In this document: piece after piece, positions 28,562-35,815 of the stretch
Layout of the letters: each line of letters opens with the position of its first letter
Position numbering within the stretch: position 1 is the first letter of the stretch
From: Acidobacteriota bacterium
GTDB lineage: Bacteria > Acidobacteriota > Vicinamibacteria > Fen-336
Direction of reading: 5' to 3'
Assembly (NCBI GenBank): GCA_003223555.1
Contig: QHVM01000017.1
Span: forward strand, 1 to 64,000
Length of the DNA stretch: 64,000 nucleotides
Program-made: the position numbers and the translations under genes
Notes under the pieces: generated by a model
Database searches by the model: none
Told to the model about the DNA's origin: nothing
Seen by the model: only the letters and a program-made list of their open reading frames with translations

Positions 28562-29668
28562 TTAACTAATGGTCTTGCGGAAGGCCCTCGTGCTGCCCCC
28601 GACCAGGATCACCGCGAGGATCAGCAGGGCGAGCACGTTGGGCCAGAGGTCCACGAATCCCGCGCCGCGGATGATGATCCCGCGCGAGATCGCGATGAAG
28701 TGGGTGGCGGGCAGGATCTGGGAGACCAGCCGGATGGGAGCGGGCAGGGACGACAGCGGGAAGATGTAGCCCGACAGCATGATCGAGGGGAGCAGGAAGC
28801 CCTGCGCGCCCTGGATCGCCTCCATCTGGGTGTTGGCCCGCGAGGAGACGAGCAGGCCCAGGGCCAGCAGCGAGAAGAGGTAGATGAGGGACAGGAACAG
28901 CAGGAGGAGGACGCTGCCGTGGATGGGGACGCGGAAGACGACCGTCATCAGGAACAGCACCAGCAGGAGCTGGACGAAGCCGAGCAGGAGGTAGGGCAGG
29001 AGCTTGCCGAGCACCACCGCCACCGGGGAGGCAGGCGTCACCATGAGCTGCTCCAGCGTGCCCCGCTCGCGCTCGCGCACGATCGAGAAGGCGGCCAGGA
29101 TCGTGCCCGAGAAGGTGAGGAGGATCGCGACCAGGCCGGGGATGAGCAGGTTGGCGCTGCGGCTGTCGGGGTTGAAGAGCAGGAGGGGGAAGGGCTGCAC
29201 GGGCAGCTCCCGCAGGCCGGTGCGGCGGGCCAGCTCGTCGAGCGACTGCTGGAGGGCGAGGCCGTTGGCGGCGGCCAGGGTCGAGGCGGAGATGCTGGAA
29301 TCGGAGCCGTCGATGAGGACCATGAAGTCGGCCGTCCGGCTGTCGAGGCGCTTGCGCGCGAAGTCCGGGGGGACCTCGATCCCCACCGAGGCGCGCCCGG
29401 CCACGATGCGCTCGCGCAGGGCTCGGCGGGAGGGCACGAACTCGACCACGTCGAAGTAGCTGGTGTTGACGAAGTCGCGGACCAGCTCCCGGCTCTGCGC
29501 GGTCTGGCTCTGGTCGAACACGACCGTGGGCACGTGCTTGACGTTGGTGTCGATGAGGCCGAACAGCACGAGCTGGAAGACGGGGATGCCGAGGGCGAAG
29601 CGCAGCGTGCCCGTGTCGCGCCGCATCTGGATCGCCTCCTTCCGGAGGACCGCCCAGAACCCCCTCAC
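28562..29668 (-). CDS. ABC-2 type transporter permease
   Basis: 368 residues from GTG 29668, overlapping the ATPase stop as GTGA. One N-terminal helix (TGTLRFALGIPVFQLVLFGLI), a large periplasmic domain (about 40-175), then five helices including IPGLVAILLTFSGTILAAFSIVRERERGTLEQLMVTP, whose ERERGT motif is the ABC-2 hallmark that contacts the ATPase. The architecture matches YbhS/YbhR and YhhJ permeases of drug or membrane-stress efflux. With only one permease gene, it probably works as a homodimer. It is last in the operon tetR-hlyD-ATPase-permease, followed immediately by repeat copy 4. Confidence 0.93.
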   Translation of the reverse strand: MRGFWAVLRKEAIQMRRDTGTLRFALGIPVFQLVLFGLIDTNVKHVPTVVFDQSQTAQSRELVRDFVNTSYFDVVEFVPSRRALRERIVAGRASVGIEVPPDFARKRLDSRTADFMVLIDGSDSSISASTLAAANGLALQQSLDELARRTGLRELPVQPFPLLLFNPDSRSANLLIPGLVAILLTFSGTILAAFSIVRERERGTLEQLMVTPASPVAVVLGKLLPYLLLGFVQLLLVLFLMTVVFRVPIHGSVLLLLFLSLIYLFSLLALGLLVSSRANTQMEAIQGAQGFLLPSIMLSGYIFPLSSLPAPIRLVSQILPATHFIAISRGIIIRGAGFVDLWPNVLALLILAVILVGGSTRAFRKTIS

Positions 29669-30636
29669 GACGCCCGCGCCTGGCCGTTGCGCGCCGCGGC
29701 CTGCAGCCGGGTGAGCCGCACGAACACGTCCTCCAGCGAGGCGTCGATGGGCCGGACGCGCACGGCCGCGCCCGCCGCGCTCTCCAGGTCGCGGGCGATC
29801 TGCTCGTCGCCCACCGCGGCGTGCACGAGCAGGTGGAGCGAGTTGCCGAAGATCGTGACGTCGTCGACGTAGGGCAGCGAGCGGGCGAAGCCCATCACCG
29901 CCGCCACGCCCTGGTCGCAGTCGGCCTCCACCCGCCGCATCCCGGTCGGGGTCACTTCGGGCCGCCGGGTCAGCTCGCCCGGCTTGCCCTGGACGAGCAT
30001 CTTCGACATGTACAGGTAGCCGACCGTCCCGCAGCGCTCGGCCTCGTCCATGTAATGGGTGGTGACGACGAGCGTCACGTCCTCCGCGGCCAGCTGGAAG
30101 AGCAGGTTCCACAGCTCGCGGCGGGCCACCGGGTCGATGCCGGCGGTGGGCTCGTCGAGGAACAGCACCCGCGGCTGGTGCATGAGGGCGGCGGCCAGCG
30201 CCAGACGCTGCTTCCAGCCGCCGGACAGGTGGGCGGCCAGCCGGTCGCGATATGGATCGAGGCCGGTCAGCCCGATGGCCCACTCCCGCCGCTCGTCGCG
30301 ATGACCTCCCTGCAGGCCGTAGACGGAGGCGAAGAAGTCGAGGTTCTCGAGCGCGGTCAGGTCCTCGTAGAGGGAGAACTTCTGGGGCACGTAGCCGATG
30401 CGGCGCCGGATCTCCTCTCCCTGCCGGCGGACGTCGAGGCCGTCGACCGTGGCCTCGCCCTCGGTCGGAGCGAGCAGCCCGCACAGGATGCGGATGAGGG
30501 TCGACTTGCCGGAGCCGTTGGGGCCGAGCAGGCCGTAGATCTCCCCCTTCGGCACGGCCAGCGAGACCTTGTCGAGGGCGCGGACCTTGCCGAAGTCGCG
30601 CGAGACCTGGCGGACCTCGATGCCGTTGTCGCTCAT
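29665..30636 (-). CDS. ABC transporter ATP-binding protein (ABC-2 exporter)
   Basis: 323 residues. Walker A GPNGSGKST (about 39-47), Q-loop GYVPQKFSLYEDLT, signature LSGGWKQRLALAAAL (the second G of a usual GGxKQ is followed by Trp), Walker B VLFLDEPTAGIDP and switch H in VTTHYMDEAERC. The C-terminal 100 residues form the DUF4162-like regulatory tail, ending with the ASLEDVFVRLT motif of ABC-2 ATPases such as YbhF. The start ATGA overlaps the HlyD stop. It energises the permease encoded downstream at the inner membrane. Confidence 0.95.
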   Translation of the reverse strand: MSDNGIEVRQVSRDFGKVRALDKVSLAVPKGEIYGLLGPNGSGKSTLIRILCGLLAPTEGEATVDGLDVRRQGEEIRRRIGYVPQKFSLYEDLTALENLDFFASVYGLQGGHRDERREWAIGLTGLDPYRDRLAAHLSGGWKQRLALAAALMHQPRVLFLDEPTAGIDPVARRELWNLLFQLAAEDVTLVVTTHYMDEAERCGTVGYLYMSKMLVQGKPGELTRRPEVTPTGMRRVEADCDQGVAAVMGFARSLPYVDDVTIFGNSLHLLVHAAVGDEQIARDLESAAGAAVRVRPIDASLEDVFVRLTRLQAAARNGQARAS

Positions 30637-31562
30637 GGCTGCAGCCTCGCGAGAGCGGCCATCCCGGGCTTCAGCTCGGGGGCGGGCTCGATCTCGACCT
30701 TCACCCCGAAGACCTGGTCGCTCCGCTGGTCGAGGGTCTGGATGTTGCGCGGCGTGTACTGGGCCCGGGGGCTGATCTCCACCACCTTGCCGGGGAACGT
30801 GCGCCTGGGGAAGCTGTCGACGGTGAGCGAGGCGGCCTGCCCCACCCGCACGAGGCCGAGCTTCGTCTCGGGAACGTAGACGCGGACCCAGAGCTGGTCC
30901 GGCTCGAGCAGCGTCGCCACCGGCGCGTTGGGGCCCACGAGGTCGCCGGGCCGGAGGTCGAACGACTGGACGAGACCGGCCGCCGGCGCCTTGACCACGG
31001 TCTCCTGCCGCTGCCGCCGCAGGTATTCGAGGTGGCGCTCGGCCTCGGCCACGGTCGCCTGGGCGGCGGCGATCTCCTGCGGCCGGCTGCCCCGCTCCGC
31101 CTCCTTCAGCACCTCCTGCTTGGTCCTGGCCGCGGTGGCCGCGTCGTCGTACTGCTGGCGGGGAACGATCCCCTCCTTCATCAAGGCTTCCAGGCGCCGC
31201 CGCTCCTTCTCGGCGTTCTCGTAGTCGACGCGGGCCCGGGCGACCTCCTCGGAGCGCGGCCCGGCCAGCACGAGCGCGAGCTGGGCCCGGGCCTGCTCGA
31301 CCCGCGACTCCTGCTCGCGGACCTGCAGGTCCACCAGGTCGGGCTCGAGGGTGACGATCGGCTGGCCGGCCACGACGGCCGAGCCCTCGTCGACGTGGAC
31401 GGCCGTGACGCGCCCGCCCACCAGCGATCCGACCTGGACGTCGCGGGCCTCGATCGAGCCGGAGAGCACGAGGCCCTCGTCGCGCTGGCGCAGCTTGAAG
31501 GCGGCGAACGTGCCGGCGGCCACCATCAGGAGGACGATGGGCAGGACGATCTTGCGCTTCAT
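30633..31562 (-). CDS. HlyD-family membrane fusion protein
   Basis: 309 residues. One N-terminal helix (IVLPIVLLMVAAGTFAAFKL) anchors it in the inner membrane. A lipoyl-like half (SIEARDVQVGSLVGGRVTAVHVDEGSAVVAGQPIV) comes next, then a long coiled-coil hairpin (about 80-160) with the ELRLAEE-like heptads, the second lipoyl half (VKAPAAGLVQSFDLRPGDLV) and a beta-barrel. It corresponds to YbhG-type adaptors joining an ABC-2 pump to an outer-membrane channel. The ATGA start overlaps the tetR stop. No TolC gene is in the window. Confidence 0.93.
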   Translation of the reverse strand: MKRKIVLPIVLLMVAAGTFAAFKLRQRDEGLVLSGSIEARDVQVGSLVGGRVTAVHVDEGSAVVAGQPIVTLEPDLVDLQVREQESRVEQARAQLALVLAGPRSEEVARARVDYENAEKERRRLEALMKEGIVPRQQYDDAATAARTKQEVLKEAERGSRPQEIAAAQATVAEAERHLEYLRRQRQETVVKAPAAGLVQSFDLRPGDLVGPNAPVATLLEPDQLWVRVYVPETKLGLVRVGQAASLTVDSFPRRTFPGKVVEISPRAQYTPRNIQTLDQRSDQVFGVKVEIEPAPELKPGMAALARLQP

Positions 31563-32206
31563 GACGCTCGCTTCTGCGGCCTCTTCAGGGCGCCGCGGCT
31601 CCAGATGTCGAGGACGGTGTCGATGTAGCGGTCGAGGGGGAGCGGGGGCTCCACGAGCTGCAGCACGCGGTGGAAGAACACGTACGCGTTCAGGGTGCCC
31701 ATGAAGGCCATGGCCGCGGCCTGCGGGTCGCCGATCCGGACCGTGCCCGCCCGGGCCGCCCGGCGCAGGTAGGACTCCAGCAGGGCGAAGACGCGCCGGG
31801 GCGGGCTGGAGGCCGACCGGATGTCCCGCGGCAGGGGCAGCGCGGGGACGTCCTCGGCGTCCGCCGCGTTCTTCGCGTACATCCAGCAGGCGATGCTCTC
31901 GGACATCTGGGCCTCGATGAAGGGGATCGCCGTCCGGGCCAGCTGCCGCAGGACCGGCCGCGGCTTCCTCACGTCGGCCTCGGCCAGGAAGGCCATGGGG
32001 AAGGGGCGGTCGATCGCGGGCGGCTCCGCCATCGCGGCCGTGAAGAGGGCGGCCTTGCTCGGCTCATGCCTCAGGAGCGCGGCCGGGCTGACACCGAGCC
32101 GGGCCGAGATGGCGGCCAGGGTCGTGCCGTCGTAGCCCCGGCCGGCGAAGGCCTCCCGGGCCGCCCTCAGGACCTGTCCCCGCGTCACCCGCGCCGGCCG
32201 ACCCAT
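31559..32206 (-). CDS. TetR/AcrR-family repressor of the efflux operon
   Basis: 215 residues. The helix-turn-helix is at about residues 9-50 (TRGQVLRAAREAFAGRGYDGTTLAAISARLGVSPAALLRHEPSKAALF). The rest is a helical ligand and dimer domain with several Trp/Tyr. As first gene of the operon with hlyD, ATPase and permease, it probably represses its own promoter and is released by an exported compound, as for CecR/YbiH. ATG 32206 lies nine bases from the -10 box, so the mRNA is nearly leaderless; a GTG seven codons in (VTRGQVL) is the only other plausible start. Confidence 0.92.
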   Translation of the reverse strand: MGRPARVTRGQVLRAAREAFAGRGYDGTTLAAISARLGVSPAALLRHEPSKAALFTAAMAEPPAIDRPFPMAFLAEADVRKPRPVLRQLARTAIPFIEAQMSESIACWMYAKNAADAEDVPALPLPRDIRSASSPPRRVFALLESYLRRAARAGTVRIGDPQAAAMAFMGTLNAYVFFHRVLQLVEPPLPLDRYIDTVLDIWSRGALKRPQKRAS

Positions 32207-32211
32207 TCCAG

Positions 32212-32244
32212 AATAAATATACAGTTATTAATTAAGCCGGTCAA
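32212..32244 (-). promoter_or_regulatory. Promoter with overlapping palindromic operator for the tetR operon
   Basis: On the minus strand: TTGACC (32244-32239), 17 bases, TATATT (32221-32216), then nine bases to ATG 32206. An inverted repeat AATAA (32212-32216) / TTATT (32225-32229) spans the -10 box and could be the repressor site. The patch is strikingly AT-rich for this genome. Confidence 0.75.
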
Positions 32245-32320
32245 GCCGTCGGGGGCGGGAACGCAACGAGATGGACGGAGCGCCCGGAAGCCGGCGCTAT
32301 GATGGCGGCGAGACGACGCG

Positions 32321-32836
32321 ATGGAGACTCGGGACGACCTCGAGAGACGGGTGGCCGGGCTGGAAGCCGAGGTCGCTCGTCTGCGCCGCGGCCCGCGGGG
32401 CGTCCGCCGGCGCTCGGAGCTGAGGTTCGCCGGCCTGCCGGTGTACGAGTTCGCCGTCGGGCCCGATCCCGACCGGGGCGAGATCCGCGGTCACGCCCGG
32501 GGCATCTTCGCGTTCGGCGACATCGCCACCGGCTTCTTCGCTTTCGGCGGTCTGGCCCGAGGCTTCGTTGCCGTCGGCGGCCTCGCCCTCGGCCTCGTCA
32601 CGTTCGGCGGTCTCTCGATCGGCATCCTCCTTGCCATCGGGGGAGCCGCCGTCGGCGGAGTGGCCCTGGGCGGCGGCGCGGCGGGGGGGGTGGCCGTGGG
32701 CGGGGGAGCGGTCGGGTACTACGCCTGTGGCGGCGGAGCAGCCGGACATGCCGTCGTCACGCCGAGGCACCAAGACCAGGACGCGGCGGCGCTGTTCCAT
32801 CGGTATCACCTCGACCGGGTCTGCCGGGGCCGCTGA
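32321..32836 (+). CDS. Glycine-rich decapeptide-repeat protein
   Basis: 171 residues. A short basic coiled coil (residues 5-30) and a linker are followed, at residues 61-141, by eight nearly perfect ten-residue units starting with Gly: GIFAFGDIAT, GFFAFGGLAR, GFVAVGGLAL, GLVTFGGLSI and so on (one unit has 11). The pattern is G-hydrophobic-x-A-hydrophobic-G-G-x-A-x. The C-terminal 30 residues are polar with His and Cys. The run has no charged residue except one Asp and one Arg, so it may form a membrane-embedded or stacked assembly. Function unknown. It diverges from the tetR operon. Confidence 0.75.
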   Translation: METRDDLERRVAGLEAEVARLRRGPRGVRRRSELRFAGLPVYEFAVGPDPDRGEIRGHARGIFAFGDIATGFFAFGGLARGFVAVGGLALGLVTFGGLSIGILLAIGGAAVGGVALGGGAAGGVAVGGGAVGYYACGGGAAGHAVVTPRHQDQDAAALFHRYHLDRVCRGR

Positions 32837-33035
32837 GCCCGAGCATCCCCCACCAGAGCCTCGTGGCCTGAGTCACCGCACTACCCGCGTTGCCCGCTCA
32901 GAGGCCGCCAAGGCGTAGCACTCTCGCGTCACTCGCCATCCCCTGCGGGGTCCGGGAACGGATCGAATGGCCCGAATCGCGCAAGAAAGATGTCCGGGGC
33001 CCGTCGGCTCGAACGTCGAAGAACTGGAGGAGGAG

Positions 33036-33428
33036 ATGGAAATGTCCAAGACCGGTTCCAGGATCCACATCACGCAGGTAGGGACGATAGGCATTCCCGT
33101 CGCCGACCAGGACCGGGCGCTCGCGTTCTACCTCGAGAAGCTTGGATTCGAGAAGCGCATCGACGTGCCTTATGGCAAGGGCGAACGCTGGGTCGAGGTC
33201 GCGCCGCCGGGTGCGGCGACGACGATCGCGCTCGTTCGCTCGCGTGAGGGGGGTCCAACCGGAATCGACACCCAGGTGCGCCTCACGACCAAGGATGCCG
33301 AGGCCGACCATGCGGCCCTGCGGGCCGGGGGCGTCGACGCGGACGCGGAGATCATGCGCTATCCGGTCCCGATGTTCGTGTTCCGCGACGCGGACGGCAA
33401 TCGCCTCCGGATCGTCGAGCGAGACTGA
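33036..33428 (+). CDS. VOC (glyoxalase/bleomycin-resistance fold) protein
   Basis: 130 residues from ATG 33036 with GGAGGAGG directly upstream; ATG 33042 is equally possible. One betaalphabetabetabeta pair of modules is visible: TIGIPVADQDRALAFYLEKLGFEKRIDVPYGKGERWVEV and later ADHAALRAGGVDADAEI...PMFVFRDADGNRLRIVE. The ending F-x-D-x-D-G-N-x-L-x-I-x-E supplies the usual metal Glu. Such small dimeric proteins may be lyases, dioxygenases or drug-binding resistance proteins; which one cannot be told. It stands alone, with 199 bp of unassigned sequence before it. Confidence 0.88.
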   Translation: MEMSKTGSRIHITQVGTIGIPVADQDRALAFYLEKLGFEKRIDVPYGKGERWVEVAPPGAATTIALVRSREGGPTGIDTQVRLTTKDAEADHAALRAGGVDADAEIMRYPVPMFVFRDADGNRLRIVERD

Positions 33429-33461
33429 GAATGACCGCGCCGCACCGGCCGGGCGAAGGCC

Positions 33462-34433
33462 TCATCCGCTGAGGCACTGGACCCGCAGGGCGGTCAGGAG
33501 GCGTTGCAGGTCGGGGGGCAGCGGGCTCTCGAAGAGGACCCGCTCGCCGGTGGCCGGATGGGTGAAGGCCAGCCGCGCGGCGTGGAGCGCCGGACGGTCG
33601 AGAGCTTCCAGCGCCGCGCGCGCCTGGGGCCGGCGCGACGCGGGCCGGCGCCGGCCGCCGTAGACGGGATCGCCGGCCACCGGATGGCCCAGAGCCGCCA
33701 GGTGGACGCGGATCTGGTGCGTGCGGCCGGTGGCGATGCGGACCCGAAGCAGCGCGGCGCCATCCAGCGCTTCCACGAGCCGATAGGTCGATCGGGCCGC
33801 GCGGCCGCGGGGGGCGCGGACGGACATCCGCTTGCGGTGCAGCGGATCGCGGCCGATGGGGACCTCGATCGAGCCTTCGACCGCGCGAGGTTGCCCGAGC
33901 ACGACCGCCAGGTACTCCTTCTCGACGCTCCGGCCCGCGAACTGCCGCGAGAGGGCCATGTGTGTCGCGTCGTCCTTGGCCACCACCAGCAGGCCCGAGG
34001 TCCCGCGGTCCAGCCGGTGGACGATTCCCGGCCGGAGGACGCCGCCGACGCCGGACAGGTCTCGCACCCGGTGGAGCAGCGCGTTCACGAGCGTGCCCGA
34101 AGACCGGCCGGCCCCCGGATGCACCACCAGCCCCGCCGGCTTGTCGACGACCAGCAGGTGGGAGTCCTCGTGAACGACGGTCAGCGGGATGTCTTCCGGC
34201 CGCGGGATCGCCGGCGTGGGCGCGGGCAGGCGGAAGGAAACGGACTGGCCGCGCTTCAGCCTCAGCGAAGGCCGGGCCGGACGGCCGTCCACCCGGACGT
34301 GGCCGGCGGCGATGACCGCCTGGAGCCGGGCGCGGCTCAGCCCGGGCAGCGAGCGCGCCAGCCAGCGGTCGAGGCGCTCGCCGGCGCCGGCCTCGTCCAC
34401 GGCGAGGTCCCGCGCGTCGGCCTCGGCGGTCAC
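33462..34433 (-). CDS. rluD: RluD/RluA-family 23S rRNA pseudouridine synthase
   Basis: 323 residues, cytoplasmic. N-terminal S4 RNA-binding domain (about 18-75, ERLDRWLARSLPGLSRARLQAVIAAGHVRVDG), then the catalytic domain with the RluA motif GIVHRLDRGTSGLLVVAK, its Asp being the nucleophile. GRTHQIRVHLAALGHPVAGDPVYG is the second signature. RluD modifies U1911, U1915 and U1917 of 23S rRNA. Symbol given by gene length, S4 domain and the usual neighbourhood with lspA and lgt, where rluD commonly lies. It follows lgt after seven bases. Confidence 0.93.
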   Translation of the reverse strand: MTAEADARDLAVDEAGAGERLDRWLARSLPGLSRARLQAVIAAGHVRVDGRPARPSLRLKRGQSVSFRLPAPTPAIPRPEDIPLTVVHEDSHLLVVDKPAGLVVHPGAGRSSGTLVNALLHRVRDLSGVGGVLRPGIVHRLDRGTSGLLVVAKDDATHMALSRQFAGRSVEKEYLAVVLGQPRAVEGSIEVPIGRDPLHRKRMSVRAPRGRAARSTYRLVEALDGAALLRVRIATGRTHQIRVHLAALGHPVAGDPVYGGRRRPASRRPQARAALEALDRPALHAARLAFTHPATGERVLFESPLPPDLQRLLTALRVQCLSG

Positions 34434-34440
34434 GGCAGGG

Positions 34441-35190
34441 TCAGGAGGTGGCGGCGGCGGCCGGGGGCTGCTCCTTGCGGAGCACGTAGGGATAGAGGAA
34501 CAGGACCGCCAGCACCATGAGGATGGCGATGAACTGCGAGGTCGAGAGCCAGCCGCCGAGCACCATCCCGCGGGCGGCGTCGCCGCGGTAGAACTCGATG
34601 ACGAAGCGGGCGACGGCGTAGAGGAAGACGTAGGCCAGCGCCACCTGGCCGTCGAAGCGCTTCCGGCCCCAGAGCCAGCTCAGGAAGATGAAGATGGCCA
34701 GGGTGGCCAGCGACTCGTAGAGCTGGGTGGGGTGCAGGGGGGTGTCGAGGGGCGTCCCCACCTGCCGGGTCGCGTACACGTCGTGGAAGGTCACCGCCCA
34801 CGGGACGTCGGCGGGACGGCCGTAGCAGCAGCCGGCCGCGAAGCAGCCCAGCCGTCCGATGGACTGGCCGATCGCCACCCCGGGCGCCAGGACGTCGGCC
34901 GTGCGCCATCCGTCCAGGTGGTGCCGCCGGGCGAACCACCACGCCACCGGGAAGGCGCCGAGCAGGCCGCCGTAGAAGACACCGCCGCTCTGCAGCAGGC
35001 CGAAGATCTCGCCCGCGTGCTTCGAGTAGTAGGGCCACTCGACGACCAGGAGGAGGAGCTTCGCCCCCACCAGGCCCCCGATGAGCACGTAGACGGCCAT
35101 GTCGGTGATGAGCGTGCCGTCGAGCCCGGCCTTCTTCGCCCGCAGGCTGACGACCCACAGCCCGGCCAGGAAGGCGAGGGCCAGCAGCAC
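34441..35190 (-). CDS. lgt: Prolipoprotein diacylglyceryl transferase with abnormal 5' end
   Basis: 249 residues from GTG 35190, about seven helices, inner membrane. The Lgt signature is intact: GRLGCFAAGCCYGRP with the catalytic-region Arg, and HPTQLYES. It adds diacylglycerol to lipobox Cys of prolipoproteins, before LspA. However, the N-terminal HTYG motif (the conserved Tyr is functionally required in E. coli) lies upstream of any start codon in this frame. ATG 35214 immediately after the lspA stop is one frame off; one base fewer would give M-Y-P-L-H-T-Y-G. A frameshift, rare start or sequencing error is likely. It is cotranscribed with lspA. Confidence 0.88.
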   Translation of the reverse strand: MLLALAFLAGLWVVSLRAKKAGLDGTLITDMAVYVLIGGLVGAKLLLLVVEWPYYSKHAGEIFGLLQSGGVFYGGLLGAFPVAWWFARRHHLDGWRTADVLAPGVAIGQSIGRLGCFAAGCCYGRPADVPWAVTFHDVYATRQVGTPLDTPLHPTQLYESLATLAIFIFLSWLWGRKRFDGQVALAYVFLYAVARFVIEFYRGDAARGMVLGGWLSTSQFIAILMVLAVLFLYPYVLRKEQPPAAAATS

Positions 35191-35215
35191 GCCATAGGTG
35201 TGGAGCGGGGTACAT

Positions 35216-35815
35216 CTACTCCGACCGTCCGGCGGAGGATGTCGCGACCTGGGGCGGGCCGGCTTCGCCGGAGCTGCGCTCCAGCGTCGGCGGGCCCGGC
35301 TCGACGCGGGGAGCCTGCGGTGTCTCGCCCGCCTGGGGCTGGCGGAGGATGTCGGCGACGAGGAGGACGACGCCGACGCTGATCGCCGAGTCGGCGACGT
35401 TGAAGGCCGGCCAATGGTGGGCGCCCCAGTACGCGTCGACGAAGTCGATGACGTAGCCGAGGCGGGCGCGGTCGAGAAGGTTGCCGAGCGCTCCGCCCAT
35501 GATGAGGGCCAGCGCGGTCTGGGGGAGGCGGTTCCGGGCGGGCAGCCGCCAGGCGTAGGCGGCGATGGCGCCCAGGGCGGCCAGGCTCACGACCGCGAAC
35601 AGCAGCGACTGGTACGGAAGGTCGGCCTCGGAGAGGATCCCGAACGCGGCCCCGCGGTTCTGCACGTAAGTCAGGCGGAGCACGCCGTCGACGAGGAGGC
35701 GGCTCTCGTGCAGGCTCATCAGGCGGTCGACGAGCATCTTCGTGACCTGGTCGAGCGCGACCACCAGGGCGGCCACGACGACGTAGAAGGCGCGGCGCGG
35801 CCCCGCGGGCTTCAC
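35216..35815 (-). CDS. lspA: Lipoprotein signal peptidase
   Basis: 199 residues from GTG 35815, overlapping the ileS stop as GTGA. Four helices; aspartyl protease motifs are VQNRGAAFGIL, GALGNLLDR (first catalytic Asp) and VIDFVDAYWGAHHWPAFNVADSAISVGV (second Asp). It cleaves lipoprotein signals in the inner membrane after Lgt acts. Compared with the usual 160 residues, it has an unusual polar C-terminal tail of about 40 residues (QPQAGETPQ to the end), rich in Pro, Glu and Ser. The ileS-lspA-lgt-rluD order places both lipoprotein enzymes in one transcript. Confidence 0.95.
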   Translation of the reverse strand: MKPAGPRRAFYVVVAALVVALDQVTKMLVDRLMSLHESRLLVDGVLRLTYVQNRGAAFGILSEADLPYQSLLFAVVSLAALGAIAAYAWRLPARNRLPQTALALIMGGALGNLLDRARLGYVIDFVDAYWGAHHWPAFNVADSAISVGVVLLVADILRQPQAGETPQAPRVEPGPPTLERSSGEAGPPQVATSSAGRSE

